From: an uncultured Sphingobacteriaceae bacterium
GTDB taxonomy: Bacteria > Bacteroidota > Bacteroidia > Sphingobacteriales > Sphingobacteriaceae
NCBI GenBank assembly: GCA_946887045.1
Contig: CAMPKC010000012.1
Coordinates: 29,408 to 93,407 of the forward strand
Reading direction: 5' to 3'
DNA length: 64,000 bases
The translations under genes were made by a program, and so were the position numbers. Positions within the stretch are counted from its first letter, which is position 1. Each line of letters starts with the position of its first letter. Below the pieces are notes generated by a model. That model searched no databases. It was not told the origin of the DNA and was given only the letters and a program-made list of their open reading frames with translations. Shown here piece after piece: positions 7,597 to 15,779 of the stretch.

Positions 7597-8829
7597 ATGA
7601 AAATCCTGAGCTCTGTAATTTGTCTCTTAGCGCTGAATCTTTCAACGGATGCAAAAACCATTGTTGTAGCCCCCGCTACTCAGGTTTCGTCATTAAAGAA
7701 AGCCATCGCCATAGCAAATGATGGAGATACTATTCTTGTACTGAAAGGGACTTACCCTTCTTTCAATACCATTATCAATAAAGAAGTGACTATTCTCGGT
7801 AAAGATTTTCCAATCCTCGATGCTCAACTGAAGGAAGAAGTAATTACTATCCGCGCAAATAATGTAAAGTTTGACGGCTTCATTATCAAAAACTCGAAAT
7901 CCGGAGATATGCGTGATTTTGCGGGTATCCGATTACACAGAGTAGAGAACGTAACTATCAGTAACAACAGGCTAACCAATAATTTTTTTGGTATATACCT
8001 GTCCGATTCTAAAAATATTAAAGTACGGGGTAATACGGTTAAAGGCGCCCGAATCGCTCAGAGCTCAGGTAATGGCATTCATGCATGGCAGTGCAATTCA
8101 GTTGAAATAACGAACAATTCGGTAGCCGGGCACAGAGACGGCATTTATTTTGAATTTGTTAAATCAAGTTTGATTGAGGGAAATACCAGTGCCGGAAATC
8201 ATCGATACGGCTTGCATTTTATGTTCTCTGACGACGATCAGTATAGAAAGAATATTTTTAAAAATAATGGCTCGGGCGTAGCGGTGATGTATTCAAAACG
8301 GATCCTTATGCAGCAAAATATCTTTCTTGAAAATTGGGGCAGTTCTATTTATGGTCTCCTGCTGAAAGATATCACACGCAGTCGGATTAGTGGCAATACT
8401 TTTACCAGAAATACAACGGGCATTTACATGGAGGGATGTGAAGGTATCACCGTACACCAAAATAATTTCATGAACAACGGCTGGGGAATCAGAGTGCTGG
8501 CAAATTGTGTGAATAATAGCTTTGAGAGGAATAATTTTAAAGCAAATTCTTTTGACGTTACCACAAACGGCTCTTTAAGTCTGAATGATTTTCGAAAGAA
8601 TTTTTGGGACAAATATGAAGGCTACGATTTGAATAAAGACGGCACCGGCGATATACCTTATCGCCCCATTAGCCTGTACGCTCAAATTATAGAACAGATG
8701 CCTCAAAGTGTGATGTTAATGAGAAGTTTTATTGTAAATCTTTTAGATAAAGTTGAAAGAGCAATACCCTCACTCACTCCCGAATCTGTAAAAGACGATT
8801 TACCAAGCATGAAACAATGGGCGAGATAA
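7597..8829 (+). CDS. nosD: NosD periplasmic maturation protein
   Basis: NosD is a periplasmic right-handed beta-helix protein that works with the NosFY transporter in assembling the CuZ site. The 410-residue product has a Sec signal (about residues 1-19) and then repeated parallel beta-helix rungs of the N-x-I-x2-N-x-(V/I) type, for example NVTISNNRLTNN, NGIHAWQCNSVEI and DGIYFEFVKSSLIEGN. The ending DLNKDGTGDIPYRP is common in NosD. It starts 7 bases after nosL and its last 13 bases overlap nosF, indicating translational coupling. Confidence 0.93.
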   Translation: MKILSSVICLLALNLSTDAKTIVVAPATQVSSLKKAIAIANDGDTILVLKGTYPSFNTIINKEVTILGKDFPILDAQLKEEVITIRANNVKFDGFIIKNSKSGDMRDFAGIRLHRVENVTISNNRLTNNFFGIYLSDSKNIKVRGNTVKGARIAQSSGNGIHAWQCNSVEITNNSVAGHRDGIYFEFVKSSLIEGNTSAGNHRYGLHFMFSDDDQYRKNIFKNNGSGVAVMYSKRILMQQNIFLENWGSSIYGLLLKDITRSRISGNTFTRNTTGIYMEGCEGITVHQNNFMNNGWGIRVLANCVNNSFERNNFKANSFDVTTNGSLSLNDFRKNFWDKYEGYDLNKDGTGDIPYRPISLYAQIIEQMPQSVMLMRSFIVNLLDKVERAIPSLTPESVKDDLPSMKQWAR

Positions 8830-9521
8830 TTCAAATAAGAGGACTAAAAAAGGCCTTCGGCAAGCTTGAAGTGTTAAAAGGTATTGATTGCGATTTTCCA
8901 GAAGGCAAGGTAATATCCGTTCTGGGACCCAACGCTTCCGGGAAAACCACGCTGATAAAATCAATCCTTGGAATGGTTATTCCTGATAGCGGAGAAATTC
9001 TGTTTAAGGGAATGCCTGTAATAAATACGTTCGAATACAAATCCAGCATCGGCTATATGCCACAAATAGGGCGTTATCCAGAAAATATGAAAATGGGACA
9101 GCTCTTTGAAATGATGAAGGATTTGCGAAAAATGCCGGCTCAGGATGATGATCTTGTCCGGATTTTTAATCTGGAAAGTATGTTTAACAAAGCGATGCAT
9201 ACCTTATCCGGGGGAACCCGACAGAAAGTAAGTGCAGCGCTGGCATGTATGTTTAATCCGGATGTTCTTATTCTGGATGAACCAAGTGCAGGACTGGACC
9301 CGCTGGCTGCAGAACATCTGAAGGATAAGATAAAAGAACAAAAAGCCAAAGGGAAACTGATTTTAATTACCTCTCATATAATGAGTGAGGTAGACGAAAT
9401 TGCCGATTCTGTACTTTATTTATTCGAGGGAAAAGTGAAGTTTTACAAGCCGCTTAATCAAATAAAAACAGAGACAGGAGAGGAGCGGTTGGGTAGGGCA
9501 TTAACCAAGATTTTAGATTAA
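8817..9521 (+). CDS. nosF: NosF ABC transporter ATPase
   Basis: The cytoplasmic ATPase of the NosFY transporter needed for NosZ maturation. In 234 residues it shows Walker A GPNASGKTT near 36, the signature LSGGTRQK near 130, Walker B VLILDEPSAGLDP near 150 and the switch histidine in LITSHI. The start ATG lies inside the nosD end in another frame. The nosY start is 4 bases after its stop. Confidence 0.95.
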   Translation: MGEIIQIRGLKKAFGKLEVLKGIDCDFPEGKVISVLGPNASGKTTLIKSILGMVIPDSGEILFKGMPVINTFEYKSSIGYMPQIGRYPENMKMGQLFEMMKDLRKMPAQDDDLVRIFNLESMFNKAMHTLSGGTRQKVSAALACMFNPDVLILDEPSAGLDPLAAEHLKDKIKEQKAKGKLILITSHIMSEVDEIADSVLYLFEGKVKFYKPLNQIKTETGEERLGRALTKILD

Positions 9522-9525
9522 TGAG

Positions 9526-10293
9526 ATGTTGAAGATCGCGAAATATATAATCCTGGACATTGTAAAAGGTAAAGTCTTAATCTCTTACACCATCATGCTT
9601 GCTGCGATATCAACAGCTATTTTTATGATGGATGCAGATGTAACAAAAGGCCTGGTTAGCGTCTCGACAGTAGTTATGATAATGATTCCGCTGGTGAGTA
9701 TTATTTTTGCCACAACCTACATTTTCAACGCCAGCGAGTTTACCGAACTTTTGGTGTCGCAGCCGATCAGTCGTAAGGATATTCTTCTGGGAAAATATAT
9801 CGGTATAGGGACATCCATTTTAGGCGCTTTTATTCTAGGCGTATGCGTACCTGTCGGTTTATTTGCGTTGTCGACAACCGCTTTCATGCTAATGCTGATG
9901 GGCTGTCTGCTTACTCTGGCTTTCATTTCCCTGGCATTTTTAGCTTCAACTCTCACATCTGATAAAGCCAAAGGTATCGGCTTGTCGCTGATGATCTGGT
10001 TTTACTGCGCCATTGTTTTCGATGGCCTGGTGCTTTTGTTCTTATTCTCATTCAGCGACTATCCGCTTGAAAAAGCGATGATTCTGCTCACGGCTCTCAA
10101 CCCGGTTGACTTAGGTCGCGTAATGATTTTGCTTCAGCTGGATATTTCGGCCCTGATGGGATATACCGGCGCTTTGTATCAGAAGTTTTTTGGCGGCGGC
10201 TACGGTATGATTTTTTCTGTAGTGCTGCAAATTTTATGGATAATAATACCTTTGCACTTCGCTTTGAGAGTATTTAGAAAAAAAGATCTGTAA
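9526..10293 (+). CDS. nosY: NosY ABC transporter permease
   Basis: The 255-residue inner-membrane permease partner of NosF has about six hydrophobic segments. The family stretch SEFTELLVSQPISRKDILLGKY follows the second segment. It is required with NosD and NosF for building the CuZ centre; the substrate is thought to be a sulfur species. It is the last recognisable nos gene. The next small ORF begins one base after its stop, so transcription probably continues. Confidence 0.93.
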   Translation: MLKIAKYIILDIVKGKVLISYTIMLAAISTAIFMMDADVTKGLVSVSTVVMIMIPLVSIIFATTYIFNASEFTELLVSQPISRKDILLGKYIGIGTSILGAFILGVCVPVGLFALSTTAFMLMLMGCLLTLAFISLAFLASTLTSDKAKGIGLSLMIWFYCAIVFDGLVLLFLFSFSDYPLEKAMILLTALNPVDLGRVMILLQLDISALMGYTGALYQKFFGGGYGMIFSVVLQILWIIIPLHFALRVFRKKDL

Positions 10294-10294
10294 C

Positions 10295-10666
10295 ATGTTA
10301 AGGAGGGCTTTAGCAGTAATTCTGATAATATGTTTGCAAGGCTTAAGCTTTGCAGGACTGCTGGCGACTATTGGCTTCCGGATGAACAGAACTTACATTG
10401 CGGCAAAGTTATGCGAAAACCGGGCTAAGCCTAAGTTAGAATGCATGGGTAAATGTTACCTGAAAAAAATGCAGAAAACGGCAGAAGAACAGAAAGACGC
10501 TAATGAAAATACCTTAAAGGATGTTTATTGTGTGATGCCTGTGCAATCGCAAACAGGTTTTTTTTACGCGATAGATCTTAGAAACCTTTTAACTGAACCA
10601 GATACCGGGAGGCACTGTAAAGGCTGGCCCCGGCAATCCTTTCATCCTCCGGGGTTCATCTGTTAA
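10295..10666 (+). CDS. Small Cys-containing membrane or periplasmic protein, function unknown
   Basis: The 123-residue product has an N-terminal hydrophobic segment (LAVILIICLQGLSFAGLLATIGF) followed by a basic stretch with Cys at LCENR, LECMGKCYLKKM and later single cysteines. Pairs such as CMGKC near residue 50 could bind metal. Similar small proteins occur next to TonB receptors and PepSY proteins in Bacteroidota, from my recollection of the family; I know of no assigned function. It begins one base after nosY and precedes the TonB receptor by 121 bases, linking the nos operon to a probable uptake unit. Confidence 0.7.
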   Translation: MLRRALAVILIICLQGLSFAGLLATIGFRMNRTYIAAKLCENRAKPKLECMGKCYLKKMQKTAEEQKDANENTLKDVYCVMPVQSQTGFFYAIDLRNLLTEPDTGRHCKGWPRQSFHPPGFIC

Positions 10667-10675
10667 TGTTTAAAA

Positions 10676-10778
10676 ACTCAGGTTCAGTCTGAGTCCTCAA
10701 TCTGCTTTCATCTTTTTTTGATGAATTCGGCTATTCAGATAAATATTGAACAGATGATTTTGAAGCTCATCTTCAAAA
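10676..10778 (+). promoter_or_regulatory. Structured leader with two hairpins before the TonB receptor
   Basis: The stretch holds ACTCAG / CTGAGT (10676-10694) and TTTTGAAG / CTTCAAAA with a 5-nt loop (10758-10778). The second hairpin ends 9 bases before the start codon at 10788, where it could affect initiation. No riboswitch class was recognised. Confidence 0.35.
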
Positions 10779-10787
10779 AACTCCAAA

Positions 10788-13094
10788 ATGAAAAAATTAA
10801 TACTTTTTGCGGGGATGCTTTGTGCATTCCTGAGCAATATTGATGCTCAAACCAAAGGGATACAGGGAAAGGTAATTGATAAACTTACAGGCGAACCCGT
10901 TTCCGGCGCTTCAATTAAAATTAAAGATTTAAACATTGTCAAAACCGACCGTTCCGGAAATTTCAAAATTGAGGTCGGCAATGCCGACACCCTGTTTATT
11001 AGCTGTTCGGGTTTCAAAACCTGCTGTTACGTTCCAGCAAGCGGGGCCGGGCAGATCGCGCTGGAACAGGACGTACAGACTCTGAAGGAAATAGTGGTAA
11101 CTGCCGGTCGCGTAGCGGAGAGCCGACGCGAAGCGCCACTTGCGATTAGTACGATAAATACTTTAGTCCTTAAAGAAACCAAGCCGACTTCTATTGATCA
11201 GTTGCTGAATAAAACGAGCGGGGTTTTTATGGTTAACCTGGGTAACGAGCAGCACCAGATGAGTATCCGCCAGCCAATGACAACCAAAAGCCTTTTCCTC
11301 TATTTGGAAGACGGTATTCCCGTTCGCACCACCGGACTGTATAATCACAATGCTATGATTGAAATGAATATGGCATCTATTAAGCAAATTGAGCTGATAA
11401 GGGGACCCGCTTCGGCGATGTACGGAGCTGAAGCGATCGGTGGCGCAGTAAACGTGATTACCCTGTCGCCTCCTGCGAATTCTACAGGCCAGTTGAGTCT
11501 GCAACTTAATACTGACGGCTATAAACGGACTGACATCCAATACGGAGACTCATTTAAAAAAGGCGGGTTTTTAATAGCTGGTTACTATGCTAATAATACG
11601 AACGGGAGGTTGCAGCATAGTGATTTTAGTAAAGCGGCAATAAGCCTGAAAGTTAATTATAACCTCAATAATAGCACTCAGTGGATAAATAGCCTTTCTT
11701 ATAATAACTATTACAGTGATATGTTTGGAGCTCTCGACAGCAGTCATTATGAGCAGAGAGATTTTTCATCCCTAAATAACTTTACATTCCGTAAGGTGAA
11801 GGCACTGCGTATTAAATCACAGTTAAATCATCACTGGAATGATTTTGCCGAAATCAAAGCGTCATGGGTTTACAGAAACAACAGCATCGATCAAAATCCT
11901 TCGTATCGTATCAAAAATGATTACAGGCGATTAGCAGGAGGCACATTCAAAGGAAATCCCTTAAAGGCTCATGGCGAAATTAATACCAGTCAGTTTAATA
12001 GCTTCGCTTTCTTTTTACAACACGATCAGAAACTGGAAAAAACAGGGAGCAAAATAAGCGCAGGCCTGAATCTTGATTTTAGTCCATCCCGTTTTCAGTC
12101 TAACTACATTAAAATTGACAGAAACCAGGCCGGCTACTATACCGCTTATCATGAAACTGATTCTGCTTTAAGCCACTATTCTACTGGTATCTCTAACCTT
12201 GCATCCTACATAAATTATAGTCAGGATATCCTGAAAGGGTTCAGATTTGTAACAGCACTGCGATACGATTATTTCTATTTTAATTATAAAAACGAGCTTT
12301 CAGCTTCTTCTTACTCCGGCGCACCCTCTACAAAAAACAATTTCCAAAGTGTTACACCCAAATTGGGTCTCACCTATAATTATAAAGATGCGGGACTTTA
12401 TGCCAACTACAGTCAGGGTTTTGTTCCACCTCAGATCAGCGAATTATATCAGGGCGTAAAAGTGCCTTATCTATCTCCGCAAACCTTTTTTAATTATGAA
12501 GTTGGTGGCTGGGTGGAGCTGTACGCCGGAAAGTTTTTCGTGGATTGGAGCCTCTACAATATGAAGGGAACCAACGAGATTATTTCTGTCTTATCGGATG
12601 ACGGTACCTCCAGAAATGAAAATGCAGGCAAAACCCAGCATATTGGTTTCGAGTACGGAATACATTATAAGCCCTCTACAGCTTGGAAGCTAAGATTTAG
12701 TGCTGCAAATGCAAAGCATACCTTCCTTCAGTATTCAGAAAAGGGCGTCAACTATAACGGTAACGTAATGGCAGGCGCCCCTCGCTTTTTGGCCAACGGG
12801 GAAGTATCCTATAAGCCCTCTTTTATAAAAGGTTTCAGAACCAGCCTTGAATGGCAGCATCAGGGAAGGTATTGGCTTGACAATGCTAATTCAAAAAAAT
12901 ACGCGGGATTTGATGTATACAACATTCGCACTGGTTATCATTTCAAGCAGCTTGAATTATGGTTAAATGTGCTGAATGTGGCTGGTCGGTATTATTCTGT
13001 TGCAGCAAGTAAATCGGCATCCGGCTATAACTACAATTTGGGACAACCACGCACATTTAATACAGGTATTTCTTATCAGCTAAGCAAGAGGTAA
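10788..13094 (+). CDS. TonB-dependent outer-membrane receptor, possibly for copper
   Basis: The 768-residue receptor has a signal peptide (about 1-20) and a carboxypeptidase-like regulatory domain (about 23-100, GKVIDKLTGEPVSGASIKI). The plug starts near 105 and includes IELIRGPASAMYGAEAIGGAVNV; a 22-strand barrel follows. It is much shorter than SusC proteins and no SusD follows, so the ligand is likely a metal complex or small chelate. The plug segment has several Met and His residues (NEQHQMSIRQPM, NHNAMIEMNM). In Pseudomonas stutzeri the receptor NosA loads copper for NosZ; the same role is plausible here by position only. Iron is the alternative. Confidence 0.88.
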   Translation: MKKLILFAGMLCAFLSNIDAQTKGIQGKVIDKLTGEPVSGASIKIKDLNIVKTDRSGNFKIEVGNADTLFISCSGFKTCCYVPASGAGQIALEQDVQTLKEIVVTAGRVAESRREAPLAISTINTLVLKETKPTSIDQLLNKTSGVFMVNLGNEQHQMSIRQPMTTKSLFLYLEDGIPVRTTGLYNHNAMIEMNMASIKQIELIRGPASAMYGAEAIGGAVNVITLSPPANSTGQLSLQLNTDGYKRTDIQYGDSFKKGGFLIAGYYANNTNGRLQHSDFSKAAISLKVNYNLNNSTQWINSLSYNNYYSDMFGALDSSHYEQRDFSSLNNFTFRKVKALRIKSQLNHHWNDFAEIKASWVYRNNSIDQNPSYRIKNDYRRLAGGTFKGNPLKAHGEINTSQFNSFAFFLQHDQKLEKTGSKISAGLNLDFSPSRFQSNYIKIDRNQAGYYTAYHETDSALSHYSTGISNLASYINYSQDILKGFRFVTALRYDYFYFNYKNELSASSYSGAPSTKNNFQSVTPKLGLTYNYKDAGLYANYSQGFVPPQISELYQGVKVPYLSPQTFFNYEVGGWVELYAGKFFVDWSLYNMKGTNEIISVLSDDGTSRNENAGKTQHIGFEYGIHYKPSTAWKLRFSAANAKHTFLQYSEKGVNYNGNVMAGAPRFLANGEVSYKPSFIKGFRTSLEWQHQGRYWLDNANSKKYAGFDVYNIRTGYHFKQLELWLNVLNVAGRYYSVAASKSASGYNYNLGQPRTFNTGISYQLSKR

Positions 13095-13095
13095 A

Positions 13096-13944
13096 ATGGT
13101 ACTCAGGAAGAAAGCATTCAAATGGCATCGTTGGTTAAGTGCCATCGCAACTGTACCGCTGATGATGTGGGCCGCTAGCGCTGTTTTACACCAGGCGAAT
13201 GCCTGGTTCAGGCCCGAATTTAGAAAAGCCGCTTATGAGATTGCCCCGAACATAAGCGAAACCCAACATGCAGTTGCCCTTGTGAAATATTTATATCAGC
13301 AAAACTCAATCGTTCAAAGCATAAAAAAAATTGAATCATTTAGTCATCATTACTCTGAAAAAAATAAGGTGCTTCCCGTGTTTGAGGTTTCTATGAAATC
13401 TCCGGATAACACAATATTATATGTGGATTTATCACGCGGCCGAATTGTGACTGGTTCTAATGAAATAAGTCGGTCTATACATAAATGGTTCGGACACCTC
13501 CATAAATGGGACTTTTTAGAATCCTGGCCTACATCGAGGGTCGCCCTTATTATCCTATTTTCTTTAATTACATTAATTGCCGGATGGCTGGGCCTTTATT
13601 TATACTTTTTATTGCCGTGGCTGAGCCGAAGGACTCCTTTAACAATAGCACAAAAGGAAAAGCTGTGGCATCGAAGAATCGGGGTTGCAGTGTCTCTGTT
13701 TATGATACTCTTTGCTCTGACCGGGTTAATGCATGCGGTTTCTGATCTATATCCTGCTTTCGGACAATCTGAAAAGCCATTTTTCGATCAGTTACACATG
13801 TACCGTTTAACAGAAGGCTTAGGAAAGCAATTTCGGTTTTGGTGGTTATTGGTACTTGCTTCCTCGTTTGTTCTGCTGATTTTTAGTGGATTAATTTTGC
13901 TGTTTAGGCTAATGATAAAACGCCTGTACTGTTACCATCGATAA
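13096..13944 (+). CDS. PepSY-domain inner-membrane protein
   Basis: The 282-residue protein has four clear transmembrane segments, near residues 14-34, 150-175, 195-215 and 250-272. A soluble PepSY-like part between the first two contains VLPVFEVSMKSPDNTILYVDL. Conserved histidines appear in SIHKWFGHLHKW and GLMHAV. PepSY membrane proteins next to TonB receptors often act as reductases or transport helpers in siderophore or metal uptake. It starts one base after the receptor stop and is surely co-transcribed. A reductive metal-import role is inferred. Confidence 0.85.
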   Translation: MVLRKKAFKWHRWLSAIATVPLMMWAASAVLHQANAWFRPEFRKAAYEIAPNISETQHAVALVKYLYQQNSIVQSIKKIESFSHHYSEKNKVLPVFEVSMKSPDNTILYVDLSRGRIVTGSNEISRSIHKWFGHLHKWDFLESWPTSRVALIILFSLITLIAGWLGLYLYFLLPWLSRRTPLTIAQKEKLWHRRIGVAVSLFMILFALTGLMHAVSDLYPAFGQSEKPFFDQLHMYRLTEGLGKQFRFWWLLVLASSFVLLIFSGLILLFRLMIKRLYCYHR

Positions 13945-14070
13945 AAAAAAATTTCCAGGCAGAGCTAAAAGCATTCATGGGACCTATCGAGCGCGCCATG
14001 GGGTAAGCAGTCGTATGTGGTAAGGTCGCAGCATATATGTGATTTTGCTCATATTTTCTCTTTGGATTAT

Positions 14071-14430
14071 TCAGGGCTTTAAGAGTTCTTTTAAATCAGC
14101 TAAAACCTTCAGAGCTTCAACTTTGTCAAAATCCTGATGTTCCTTTTTTTGAACCCCCAGTTCTGCCAGTTGATAGTGTACGGCAGGAGAAAGACCATGC
14201 CTGTTTAAGCATGCCTTTGCACAAGCCAGCGCACATCCGTCAATCGCAATAATTTTCGTCGCGGATTTCGCTGTTTTAACCATTTTTTTTACATCGCCTC
14301 CCACACCAGCAATGCACGACATTTTAGCAATTCCCGACCTGTCTAACTGCAGGGCCAGGAAGTTTGACATCTGGGCTGCACTTGAACATCCAGAACAGGA
14401 GTACACAATAGGTAAGGACTCGTCGGGCAT
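14071..14430 (-). CDS. DGC-domain (putative zinc-binding) protein
   Basis: The 119-residue cytoplasmic protein belongs to the DGC family, named for its conserved Asp-Gly-Cys triplet, here in AIDGCALACAKACL. Other cysteines sit in YSCSGCSSAAQ near the N-terminus and in MSCIAGVGG. The family has Cys motifs proposed to bind zinc, but no established function. The gene converges on the PepSY gene. Upstream of its start lies a strong inverted repeat of the same type as the operators before ric and nos, so it appears to belong to the same regulon. That context points to a role in metal or thiol handling during nitrosative stress. Confidence 0.88.
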   Translation of the reverse strand: MPDESLPIVYSCSGCSSAAQMSNFLALQLDRSGIAKMSCIAGVGGDVKKMVKTAKSATKIIAIDGCALACAKACLNRHGLSPAVHYQLAELGVQKKEHQDFDKVEALKVLADLKELLKP

Positions 14431-14816
14431 TTCACATCTGTTTTCAACTCTGTCAAGCTTATGCTTTACACTTCAAAATTATAAAATATTTATATAAAAA
14501 GATATTTTTATCTTTTTATATTGACCTTGAAAAAGCGATTGATTTTGAAATTGGGCGTAAAATGAACTTTTTTAAATATCATCGGATTTCTTTGCTAAAA
14601 AGTCTTTGCACGGCTGCGCCTGTGGCAGAACCCCGGAAAAACAAATCGGATAAAAGAAATAACTATTCAGATAAATGCGGGCGTTTGTTTTTGTCGTCTT
14701 TTGATATTGTAACGTTTTGAGTATAGGTATTATAAGTTGGTCAATTAATAAGCATTTTGTTATAATTTCAATCGATTTACACAAATATCCATCAGTGAAC
14801 ACAAAATAATATCTAT
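14431..14816. other. Intergenic region upstream of the DGC gene and the first hydrolase
   Basis: This 386-bp gap separates divergent genes. It contains the operator at 14493-14520 serving the DGC gene. The rest, including a 76-codon reverse frame at 14572-14802, shows no signal peptide, motif or codon pattern that I would call a gene. The promoter of the hydrolase at 14817 should be here but no clear TAnnTTTG was found. Confidence 0.5.
14493..14520. promoter_or_regulatory. Putative Rrf2/NO-responsive operator upstream of the DGC gene
   Basis: A perfect inverted repeat has 12-bp arms (TATAAAAAGATA / TATCTTTTTATA) around TTTT. The 18-bp core 14498-14515 aligns without gaps to the sites at 1654 and 3712. 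It begins 63 bases before the DGC start codon on the reverse strand, which reads TATCTTTT where the -7 box would be. Confidence 0.6.
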
Positions 14817-15728
14817 ATGACTAAGAAAATTTTGATTTTTACATTTCTCGCCTTTGTTATGTTAGGCACATCGAAACCTCTGGTCGCACAGCAACCTGCA
14901 TCGGACCAAACAACCTCAAGGGTTGTAGAAGACGGCGGAACCGGTTCGTACAGCGCAATTATGCTGACGGAAGTTACATTGCCAACTCATACTGTTTTCC
15001 GCCCGAAGGACCTGAGCGCTTTTAGCAAGAGAAACAAACTCCCGATAATCGCCTGGGGCAACGGCGCGTGTGCTAATTCTCCATGGGAACATGTGAATTT
15101 TCTATCTGAGGTTTCCTCTCATGGTTTTTTAGTGGTAGCTATCGGCCCAATGCCACAGGAAGGAGAGAGGGGAAAGGGCAAGTCAACATCCTCACAGCTT
15201 GTTGATGCTATCAACTGGGCGATTGCTCAGAACAGCGACAAGCAAAGTCCCTACTTTAATAAGATCAATGTCTCTAAAATATCAGTAAGTGGCATGTCTT
15301 GCGGGGGGCTGCAAACGCTTGAAGTTGCCTCTGATCCACGTGTGAGCACAGTAGTAGTTTATAATAGTGGCATTTTTAAAACTCCCGGAAACGGAATAAG
15401 TAATATGCCTAACCTTACAAAGGAGAGCCTCAAGAAGATCCATTCGCCAACCCTGTATATGCTTGGAGGCGAAAAAGACATTGCGTATGCCAATGGGATG
15501 GACGATTTTCAGCAGATTAATCACGTTCCGATTTTCATGGCAAATATGGACGTTGGTCATGGCGGAACCTACAGCCAGCCGCATGGCGGCGAATTCGCTA
15601 AAGTTGCCACAGCCTGGTACAAATGGCAGTTGAAGGGCGATAAAGAAGCGGGTAAAATGTTCACCGGAAAGCCGGCAGGGCTATCAAAGAACTCAAACTG
15701 GAGGTTTGAGAAAAAGAAAATGCCTTAG
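14817..15728 (+). CDS. Secreted alpha/beta hydrolase (dienelactone hydrolase/cutinase-like fold)
   Basis: The 303-residue product has a signal peptide (about 1-24, ending near LVAQQ). It has the nucleophile elbow SGMSCGG near residue 161, a candidate acid Asp in GGEKDIAY near 220, and the His in VGHGG near 242. An ester substrate is likely. No domain tells whether it is a carbohydrate esterase. It is followed at 51 bases by another hydrolase and then a GH43-like gene, so removal of acyl groups from plant glycans is a reasonable guess. The elbow differs from the GWSMGG of PET hydrolases. Confidence 0.8.
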   Translation: MTKKILIFTFLAFVMLGTSKPLVAQQPASDQTTSRVVEDGGTGSYSAIMLTEVTLPTHTVFRPKDLSAFSKRNKLPIIAWGNGACANSPWEHVNFLSEVSSHGFLVVAIGPMPQEGERGKGKSTSSQLVDAINWAIAQNSDKQSPYFNKINVSKISVSGMSCGGLQTLEVASDPRVSTVVVYNSGIFKTPGNGISNMPNLTKESLKKIHSPTLYMLGGEKDIAYANGMDDFQQINHVPIFMANMDVGHGGTYSQPHGGEFAKVATAWYKWQLKGDKEAGKMFTGKPAGLSKNSNWRFEKKKMP

Positions 15729-15779
15729 GGGAGAAAGCACACTAAATACACATGAAATAATCACAAAAAATAATCCATT

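Noticed and set aside
14572..14802. 76-codon reverse-strand frame in the DGC upstream gap
   Set aside because: It has no motif, signal peptide or convincing start context, and its composition is that of AT-rich intergenic DNA.
14817..15728. Hydrolase as a possible PET hydrolase homologue
   Set aside because: The nucleophile elbow GMSCGG differs from the typical GWSMGG, and nothing else supports polyester activity.
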